Shown: positions 57,531 through 64,000 of the stretch, piece after piece | Numbering within the stretch: position 1 is the first letter of the stretch | How the letters are laid out: every line of letters starts with the position of its first letter | Source of the DNA: Limosilactobacillus caccae | GTDB taxonomy: Bacteria; Bacillota; Bacilli; Lactobacillales; Lactobacillaceae | DNA length: 64,000 bases | Direction of reading: 5' to 3' | Assembly: GCF_900156885.1 (NCBI RefSeq) | Contig: NZ_FTOY01000009.1 | Span: 62,001-126,000 of the forward strand | Notes under the pieces: model-generated | Database searches by the model: none | Seen by the model: the letters and a program-made list of their open reading frames with translations, nothing else | Told to the model about the DNA's origin: nothing | Made by a program: the position numbers and the translations under genes

Positions 57531-58133
57531 ATGAAACGTGCGGAGCAGTTAGAGAAAACACGGCAAGCGATTTTAAAGACTGCCACTAAGCTTTTCTTGC
57601 AAAAGGGCTTTGGTGAGACCTCAACGCGGGATATCGCAAAGCAGATTGGGATTACCCAGCCAGCTTTATACCACCACTTCAGCGATAAAGAGGTTTTGTA
57701 CTTGGACGTGATGACCAACCTTTGTGGGAAGGTTCGTCAAGACATCAATAAGGTGATGCGGAAGCATGATATTACGCCTAACGAACAGTTGTGGCAAATC
57801 ACAAAAGTGCTGAAGAAGCACCACCCGTTGAGCATCTATGACCAATACAACCAGGCGATGCGCCTCTTGTCTAAGAGTGCTCAGCAAAAGTTGAACATGA
57901 TTTTTACGATGGATTATCTGGAACCCATCGCTGCCTTCTTCCGTCAACCGGAAGTTGAGCTGCGGCCAGATATTTTACCTAAGGAAGCTGCGGAATTATT
58001 TATTGCTGGGTTGACACCAATCTTTGGTACTTCCCAGCTAATTGGGGGTCACTCAATCACTCCTGAACAACGTGACCAATTGATTTTGGACTGCATTATC
58101 AATGGCCTGTCAAACTGGGGTGGAAAAGGATAA
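57531..58133 (+). CDS. TetR-family transcriptional regulator
   Basis: 200 residues from the ATG at 57531 (GGGAAG ten bases upstream); the ATG at 57507 would add eight residues. The N-terminal domain is a clear TetR helix-turn-helix: RQAILKTATKLFLQKGFGETSTRDIAKQIGITQPALYHHFSDKEVLYLDVM. The C-terminal domain is helical and of unknown ligand. No obvious target lies next to it: upstream is a terminator and downstream the rpoB promoter begins seven bases after its stop codon. Confidence 0.87.
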   Translation: MKRAEQLEKTRQAILKTATKLFLQKGFGETSTRDIAKQIGITQPALYHHFSDKEVLYLDVMTNLCGKVRQDINKVMRKHDITPNEQLWQITKVLKKHHPLSIYDQYNQAMRLLSKSAQQKLNMIFTMDYLEPIAAFFRQPEVELRPDILPKEAAELFIAGLTPIFGTSQLIGGHSITPEQRDQLILDCIINGLSNWGGKG

Positions 58134-58140
58134 TTATTTA

Positions 58141-58169
58141 TTGACAAAACTAAATCGGACTTGTATTAT
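58141..58169 (+). promoter_or_regulatory. rpoBC promoter
   Basis: TTGACA (58141-58146), a 17-bp spacer and TATTAT (58164-58169). The leader to rpoB is about 180 nt. Confidence 0.8.
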
Positions 58170-58200
58170 ATAAGAGTATGTAATTGTGAGTTCATTTGAG

Positions 58201-58224
58201 CCTGGTGATCTATTGTCCATCGGG
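58201..58224 (+). other. First hairpin of the rpoB leader
   Basis: CCTGGTG (58201-58207) can pair with CATCGGG (58218-58224), including G-U pairs. It stands just upstream of the leader terminator and might be part of a switch. Confidence 0.4.
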
Positions 58225-58237
58225 TTCTGCATAAAAA

Positions 58238-58274
58238 CCAAAGACAGTCGAGAGACTGTTTTTGGATTTTTTTT
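58238..58274 (+). terminator. Intrinsic terminator inside the rpoB leader (attenuator)
   Basis: CCAAAGACAGTC (58238-58249) pairs with GACTGTTTTTGG (58254-58265) across a GAGA tetraloop, 12 bp in all, and is followed by A and T8. It lies between the rpoB promoter and start codon, so it should end a fraction of transcripts. Confidence 0.85.
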
Positions 58275-58275
58275 G

Positions 58276-58294
58276 CCCAAAAACCGGTTTTGGG
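58276..58294 (+). other. Third hairpin of the rpoB leader
   Basis: CCCAAAA and TTTTGGG flank a 5-base loop (ACCGG), directly after the terminator T run. Confidence 0.5.
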
Positions 58295-58358
58295 ACAAAA
58301 TGTAATGAAAATGTAACATTTAAATGGACTCGCGGAATAAACTAGAGAGGTGAACAGT

Positions 58359-61300
58359 TTGGCTGGACATTTAGTTAAATACGGTAAGCACCGTACCCGT
58401 CGTAGCTACTCACGGATTAAAGAAGTTCTTGAGTTGCCAAACCTGATTGAAATCCAAACCGATTCTTATAATTGGTTTATGGACAAAGGTTTACGGGAAA
58501 TGTTTGATGACATTATGCCAATTGATGATTTCCAAGGGAAGCTTTCTTTGGAATTCGTTGACTATCAACTTTTAGAACCTAAGTATACTGTTGATGAAGC
58601 TCGTGAACACGATGCTAACTACTCAGCACCACTTCACGTAACTTTACGGTTAACAAACCATGAAACGGGTGAAATTAAGTCCCAAGACGTGTTCTTTGGT
58701 GACTTCCCACTCATGACTGACCAAGGGACCTTCATTATTAACGGGGCAGAACGGGTTATCGTTTCACAATTAGTACGGTCACCTGGTGTCTACTATAGCG
58801 AAGAGACTGATAAGAATGGTCGGCCAAACTACGGCGCTACTTTTATTCCAAACCGTGGTGCATGGCTTGAATACGAAACAGACGCGAAGAATGTTTCATA
58901 CGTACGGATTGACCGGACGCGGAAGCTACCAATGACTGAATTGATCCGGGCATTAGGCTTTGGTTCAGATGACGAAATCATTGATATGTTCGGTGGCGAT
59001 AGTGAGACATTATCACTGACCCTTGATAAGGATGTTCATAAGAACGCCGAAGACTCCCGTGTTGAAGAGTCATTAAAGGATATTTATGAACGTCTTCGTC
59101 CAGGTGAACCAAAGACTGCTGACTCAGCACGGAGCCTTTTGACGGCCCGTTTCTTTGATCCAAAGCGTTACGACATGGCGCCAGTTGGTCGTTACAAGAC
59201 TAACAAGAAGTTAATGCTCAAGTACCGCTTGCTCGGTGAGACATTAGCAGAAACATTAGCTGATCCTGATACTGGTGAAGTGTTAGCCCAAAAGGGTGAC
59301 ACGGTGACTAAGGAACTCCTCAAGTCATTAGAACCATACCTAGATCGTGATGACTTCAAGACGATTACCTACACGCCATCAGATGAAGCCGTTGTTACGG
59401 AACCAGTTAAGCTCCAAAAGATCTTGGTTTACTCCAAGAAGGATCCAGAACGTGTTGTGCCAATTATCGGTAATGGTCACATTCCATTGGAATACAAGCA
59501 CATTGAACCAGCTGACATTCTTGCATCATTAAACTACTTCTTTAACTTGCAAGAAGGAATCGGTAGCACTGATGATATCGACCACTTGGGTAACCGGCGG
59601 ATTCGTTCAGTTGGTGAATTATTACAAAACCAATTCCGGATTGGGCTTGCCCGGATGGAACGGGTTGTTCGTGAACGGATGTCAATTCAAGATCCTGACA
59701 CTGTTACCCCACAACAATTAATCAACATTCGTCCAGTAGTTGCTTCCATTAAGGAATTCTTTGGTTCTTCACAACTTTCCCAGTTCATGGACCAGACCAA
59801 CCCACTGGGTGAATTGACCCACAAGCGTCGTCTTTCAGCCCTTGGTCCTGGTGGTTTGACCCGTGACCGGGCCGGTTATGAAGTTCGTGACGTGCACTAT
59901 ACCCACTATGGTCGGATGTGCCCAATTGAAACTCCCGAAGGTCCTAACATTGGGTTGATCAACAGTCTTTCTTCTTACGCCCGCGTTAACAAGTATGGTT
60001 TCATTGAAACCCCATACCGTCGTGTGTCATGGAAGACCCACAAGGTTACTGACAAGATCGACTACTTGACTGCTGACGAAGAAGATAACTTCGTGATCGC
60101 CCAGGCCAACTCACCATTAAATGACGATGGTTCATTTGTTGATGATGAAGTTATGGCTCGTGATAAGGATGACTATGTTGAAACAAGTGTTGAAAACGTC
60201 GACTACATGGATGTTTCTCCTAAGCAGGTTGTTTCCGTTGCTTCAGCATGTATCCCATTCCTTGAAAACGATGACTCCAACCGTGCCTTGATGGGGGCCA
60301 ACATGCAGCGGCAAGCTGTTCCACTGATTAACCCTCACGCACCACTGGTAAGTACCGGGATCGACTACAAGGCTGCCCACGACTCTGGTGTCGCAATGAT
60401 TGCGAAGAAGTCAGGGACAGTTGAATATGTTGATGCGCGTGAAGTACGGGTTCGTGAAGAAGATGGTAGCCTTGACACTTACAAGTTAATGAAGTTCCGT
60501 CGGTCAAACGGTGGTAAGAACTACAACCAACGGCCAATTGTTAAGGTCGGTGAACACGTTGATGCTGACGACATCTTAGCCGATGGTCCATCAATGGAAC
60601 AAGGGGAACTAGCCCTTGGGCAAAACCCACTGATTGCCTTCATGACTTGGCAAGGTTATAACTTCGAAGATGCCATCGCAATCAACGAACGGTTAGTTAA
60701 GGACGATGTTTACACATCAATCCACATTGAATCATACGAATCAGAAGCCCGGGAAACAAAGCTCGGACCTGAAGAAATGACCCGTGAAATTCCTAACGTC
60801 GGTGACGACGCATTGAAGGACCTTGATGAAGACGGGATTGTCCGTGTCGGGGCCGAAGTTCATGATGGTGACATCTTAGTTGGTAAGGTTACACCAAAGG
60901 GAATGACCGAGTTATCAGCCGAAGAACGGTTGCTTCACGCAATCTTCGGTGAAAAGTCTCGTGAAGTTCGTGATACATCACTCCGGGTACCACACGGTGG
61001 TGGCGGTATTATCCAGGATGTTAAGATCTTTACCCGGGAAAATGGTGATGAATTGTCTCCAGGTGTTAACACCATGGTCCGGGTTTACATCGCTCAAAAG
61101 CGGAAGATCCAAGTTGGTGATAAGATGTCTGGTCGTCACGGTAACAAGGGGACTGTTTCAATCGTTGTTCCAGAAGAAGATATGCCATACATGCCTGATG
61201 GTACGCCAATCGACATCATGCTTAGCCCAATGGGTGTGCCAAGCCGGATGAACATTGGTCAGCTTCTTGAATTGCACTTGGGAATGGCGGCACGTCGTCT

Positions 61301-61964
61301 TGGTATTCACATGGCAACCCCAGTATTCGATGGTGCTTCAGATAAGGATGTTTGGAATGCCGTTAGAGAATCTGGTTTCCCTGAAGACGGTAAGACAATC
61401 CTTTACGATGGTCGGACAGGTGAACCATTTGAAAACCGGATTGCTGTTGGTTCAATGCACTACCTGAAGTTAGCCCACATGGTTGACGACAAGATCCACG
61501 CACGTTCTACTGGTCCTTACTCACTTGTTACGCAACAACCATTAGGTGGTAAGGCTCAATTTGGTGGACAGCGTTTCGGTGAAATGGAAGTTTGGGCTCT
61601 TGAAGCATACGGTGCTGCTTACACCCTTCAAGAAATCCTTACTTACAAGTCAGATGATACCGTTGGTCGTGTGCGGACATACGATGCCATTATCAATGGT
61701 GAACCAATTCCAAAGCCTGGTGTTCCAGAATCATTCCGTGTTCTTGTTAAGGAATTACAAGCATTAGGTCTTGATATGAAGGTTCTTGATGGCAACAGCA
61801 AGGAAATTCAATTGAAGAACATGGATGAAGATGATGATGAAGTTGTTAGCGTTGATGCTTTGGCTAAGTATGCTGAACAGCACAAGGTTGATGACAAGAA
61901 GGACGAAAAGAAGTCTGAAGCCGCATCATCAACGACTACCGATGATAAGACTAATCAAAACTAA
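58359..61964 (+). CDS. rpoB: RNA polymerase beta subunit
   Basis: 1,201 residues from the TTG at 58359, six bases after AGAGGTGA; the GTG at 58350 lies inside that site. All beta landmarks are present: [33 protein letters not shown], the rifampicin region [38 protein letters not shown] (wild-type-like Asp, His, Arg and Ser), [22 protein letters not shown]-like [30 protein letters not shown] and the C-terminal clamp. The C-terminal tail is acidic and Lys-rich. Followed by rpoC 41 bases on. Confidence 0.98.
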   Translation: MAGHLVKYGKHRTRRSYSRIKEVLELPNLIEIQTDSYNWFMDKGLREMFDDIMPIDDFQGKLSLEFVDYQLLEPKYTVDEAREHDANYSAPLHVTLRLTNHETGEIKSQDVFFGDFPLMTDQGTFIINGAERVIVSQLVRSPGVYYSEETDKNGRPNYGATFIPNRGAWLEYETDAKNVSYVRIDRTRKLPMTELIRALGFGSDDEIIDMFGGDSETLSLTLDKDVHKNAEDSRVEESLKDIYERLRPGEPKTADSARSLLTARFFDPKRYDMAPVGRYKTNKKLMLKYRLLGETLAETLADPDTGEVLAQKGDTVTKELLKSLEPYLDRDDFKTITYTPSDEAVVTEPVKLQKILVYSKKDPERVVPIIGNGHIPLEYKHIEPADILASLNYFFNLQEGIGSTDDIDHLGNRRIRSVGELLQNQFRIGLARMERVVRERMSIQDPDTVTPQQLINIRPVVASIKEFFGSSQLSQFMDQTNPLGELTHKRRLSALGPGGLTRDRAGYEVRDVHYTHYGRMCPIETPEGPNIGLINSLSSYARVNKYGFIETPYRRVSWKTHKVTDKIDYLTADEEDNFVIAQANSPLNDDGSFVDDEVMARDKDDYVETSVENVDYMDVSPKQVVSVASACIPFLENDDSNRALMGANMQRQAVPLINPHAPLVSTGIDYKAAHDSGVAMIAKKSGTVEYVDAREVRVREEDGSLDTYKLMKFRRSNGGKNYNQRPIVKVGEHVDADDILADGPSMEQGELALGQNPLIAFMTWQGYNFEDAIAINERLVKDDVYTSIHIESYESEARETKLGPEEMTREIPNVGDDALKDLDEDGIVRVGAEVHDGDILVGKVTPKGMTELSAEERLLHAIFGEKSREVRDTSLRVPHGGGGIIQDVKIFTRENGDELSPGVNTMVRVYIAQKRKIQVGDKMSGRHGNKGTVSIVVPEEDMPYMPDGTPIDIMLSPMGVPSRMNIGQLLELHLGMAARRLGIHMATPVFDGASDKDVWNAVRESGFPEDGKTILYDGRTGEPFENRIAVGSMHYLKLAHMVDDKIHARSTGPYSLVTQQPLGGKAQFGGQRFGEMEVWALEAYGAAYTLQEILTYKSDDTVGRVRTYDAIINGEPIPKPGVPESFRVLVKELQALGLDMKVLDGNSKEIQLKNMDEDDDEVVSVDALAKYAEQHKVDDKKDEKKSEAASSTTTDDKTNQN

Positions 61965-62005
61965 TTAAGGTTGCTACGGTTTACTGAAATAAGGAGGAAC
62001 ATCCT

Positions 62006-64000
62006 TTGATTGATGTCAATAAATTTGAAAGTATGCAGATCGGTCTGGCATCTCCAGATAAGATCCGTAGTTGGTCATACGGTGAGGTGAAAAAGCCGGA
62101 GACCATCAACTACCGGACCTTAAAGCCAGAAAAGCAGGGTCTGTTTGACGAACGAATCTTTGGCCCAACCAAGGACTACGAGTGTGCTTGTGGAAAGTAC
62201 AAGCGTATCCGTTACAAGGGTCGCGTCTGTGACCGTTGTGGGGTTGAAGTTACGAGCGCCAAGGTTCGGCGTGAACGGATGGGGCACATTGAACTGGCCG
62301 CTCCGGTATCGCACATTTGGTACTTTAAGGGTATCCCAAGTCGGATGGGACTTGTCTTGGACATGAGTCCGCGTTCACTTGAAGAAGTTATCTACTTCGC
62401 TTCTTACGTTGTTTTAGATCCAGGTGACACACCACTGGAAAAGAAGCAATTACTGAGTGAAGCAGAATATCGTGACAAGAAGGCAGAATTTGGTGACCGT
62501 TTCACGGCTGAAATGGGTGCGGCTGCAATCCAAAAGTTGTTAGCAGACGTTGATTTAAATAAAGAAGCCGTTGAATTAAAGGAAGAATTAAAGGAAGCTA
62601 CTGGTCAAAAGCGGACCCGTGCAATCCGGCGCCTTGATATTCTGGAAGCCTTCATTAAGTCTGGCAACAAGCCGGAATGGATGGTCTTGGATGTAATTCC
62701 AGTTATGCCACCTGACTTGCGGCCAATGGTTCAACTTGAAGGTGGCCGGTTTGCCACTTCTGACTTGAACGACTTGTACCGGCGGGTGATTAACCGGAAT
62801 AACCGTTTGAAGCGGTTATTGAAGTTACAAGCTCCCGGAATCATTGTGCAAAACGAAAAACGGATGCTTCAAGAAGCCGTTGACGCATTGATTGATAATG
62901 GTCGGCGGGGTCGTCCGGTGGCTGGTCCTGGTAACCGTCCACTGAAGTCCCTTTCGCACTTGCTTAAGGGTAAGCAAGGACGGTTCCGGCAAAACTTGCT
63001 TGGTAAGCGGGTTGACTACTCTGGTCGTTCAGTTATTGATGTTGGTCCATCATTACGGATGAACCAAATGGGACTGCCGGTTCCAATGGCCCTTGAATTA
63101 TTCAAGCCATTCATCATGCATGAACTTGTTAAGCGGGGACTCTCTGCTAACGTTAAGGCTGCTAAGCGGAAGATTGACCGGCGTGATGATGATGTATTTG
63201 ACGTACTTGAAGATGTAATCAAGGAACACCCAGTACTGCTTAACCGGGCACCTACTTTGCACCGGTTAGGGATTCAGGCCTTCGAACCAATCTTGGTTTC
63301 TGGGAAGTCAATGCGGCTGCACCCATTGGTATGTACGGCTTACAACGCCGACTTCGATGGGGACCAGATGGCCATCCACGTTCCATTATCAGATGAAGCA
63401 CAAGCTGAAGCGCGTCTCTTAATGCTTGCTGCTCACCACATCTTGAGTCCTCGTGACGGAGAACCAATTGTTTCACCATCACAGGATATGGTTATCGGTA
63501 ACTACTACATGACCACTGAAGATAAGGGCCGTGAAGGTGAAGGAATGATCTTCAAGGACACCGATGAAGCAGAGATTGCTTACAAGAACAACTATGTTTC
63601 ATTGCAAACGCGTGTCGGTGTTCAAGTAGCTTCCTTCCCTGACAAGCCATTTACTGATGACCAGCGGAACAAGATCATGATAACTTCTGTTGGGAAGTTG
63701 CTCTTCAACCGGATCATGCCAAAAGACTTTGCTTACATCAACGAACCAACGGATGCTAACATCCATAATGGTGTTGATGACCGCTTCTTCCTTGAACCAG
63801 GTGAAGATATCAATGAATACCTTGAAAATGCACCATTAGTTCCACCATTCAAGAAGGGCTTCTTGTCTGACTTGATTGCGGAAGTATACAAGCAATACAA
63901 GGTGACGAAGACTTCCCAATTCTTGGACCGGATCAAGGACCTTGGTTACTACGAATCAACAATTTCTGGTTTGACGACTGCCATCTCAGATATTCACGAC
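62006..64000 (+). CDS. rpoC: RNA polymerase beta' subunit, 5' part
   Basis: 665 codons from the TTG at 62006 behind AAGGAGGAA; the gene runs off the right edge. The N-terminal zinc site (CACGKYKR ... CDRCGV, residues 60-78), the clamp, the rudder/lid region [46 protein letters not shown] and the catalytic magnesium motif NADFDGDQ (near residue 447) are intact. It forms the catalytic centre with beta. Confidence 0.98.
   Translation, partial: MIDVNKFESMQIGLASPDKIRSWSYGEVKKPETINYRTLKPEKQGLFDERIFGPTKDYECACGKYKRIRYKGRVCDRCGVEVTSAKVRRERMGHIELAAPVSHIWYFKGIPSRMGLVLDMSPRSLEEVIYFASYVVLDPGDTPLEKKQLLSEAEYRDKKAEFGDRFTAEMGAAAIQKLLADVDLNKEAVELKEELKEATGQKRTRAIRRLDILEAFIKSGNKPEWMVLDVIPVMPPDLRPMVQLEGGRFATSDLNDLYRRVINRNNRLKRLLKLQAPGIIVQNEKRMLQEAVDALIDNGRRGRPVAGPGNRPLKSLSHLLKGKQGRFRQNLLGKRVDYSGRSVIDVGPSLRMNQMGLPVPMALELFKPFIMHELVKRGLSANVKAAKRKIDRRDDDVFDVLEDVIKEHPVLLNRAPTLHRLGIQAFEPILVSGKSMRLHPLVCTAYNADFDGDQMAIHVPLSDEAQAEARLLMLAAHHILSPRDGEPIVSPSQDMVIGNYYMTTEDKGREGEGMIFKDTDEAEIAYKNNYVSLQTRVGVQVASFPDKPFTDDQRNKIMITSVGKLLFNRIMPKDFAYINEPTDANIHNGVDDRFFLEPGEDINEYLENAPLVPPFKKGFLSDLIAEVYKQYKVTKTSQFLDRIKDLGYYESTISGLTTAISDIHD

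Overview
The window is a continuous stretch of chromosome from a low- to mid-GC Gram-positive of the Lactobacillaceae, most likely a heterofermentative Limosilactobacillus-type organism. Pointers are the malolactic enzyme with its LysR regulator, an LPXTG surface protein with a YKxxK-type signal, a ctsR-clpC operon without mcsA/mcsB, a DUF4811/MFS pair, perfect CcpA (cre) boxes and heavy use of CGG for arginine. The species cannot be fixed from the sequence alone. No insertion sequence, prophage, CRISPR array or origin was seen.

Layout. 1-5300: start of galM (off the left edge) with two cre boxes, a small unknown protein, a 1,246-residue Ala-rich LPXTG coiled-coil surface protein with long internal repeats, and a coiled-coil cytoplasmic protein. 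5300-10100: DUF2252 protein, a DUF6933-like/pRiA4b ORF-3-like protein, a zinc alcohol dehydrogenase and a cyclophilin. 10160-18540: a malate/fumarate/succinate module (mleR, mleS, fumC, a soluble fumarate reductase flavoprotein, a DASS dicarboxylate transporter) bracketed by two paralogous LysR regulators. 18580-30600: fused ThrE-type exporter, Cys-free UDG-like protein, MFS pumps, hydrolase, DJ-1 protein, MprF, tRNA-Asp, RluA synthase, and an MFS-DUF4811 operon divergent from a MerR regulator across a perfect palindrome. 30600-34640: unknown 113-residue protein, RNase J with a basic tail and long leader, CPBP protease.

34650-47380: a long palindromic element, a polar amino acid ABC importer, universal stress protein, a metal block (two VIT proteins, CDF efflux, DtxR/MntR-like regulator), cold-shock protein, split ThrE pair, PAP2 phosphatase, GNAT, a lysine riboswitch followed by lysP, and a deoxynucleoside kinase. 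47430-47970: tRNA genes Val, Leu, Gly, Arg and Pro with an apparent tRNA relic. 48070-51810: glycerate module (CdaR, GntP permease, glycerate kinase). 51840-64000: alpha/beta hydrolase, a second zinc alcohol dehydrogenase with a Rex-like box, ctsR-clpC, a TetR regulator, and rpoB-rpoC (rpoC cut by the right edge) behind a leader that contains a textbook intrinsic terminator.

How the parts fit. Malate can be decarboxylated to lactate (mleS) or run through fumarate to succinate (fumC plus the flavoprotein), which would reoxidise cofactors; a strong Rex-like box at fumC and a shared element at both promoters suggest redox and LysR control. Most other genes are ordinary core functions. The less explained items are regulatory or architectural: the T15 tract upstream of the surface protein, its bookend domains, the 107-nt palindrome, the tRNA relic, the rpoB leader terminator and the Cys-free UDG-like protein.
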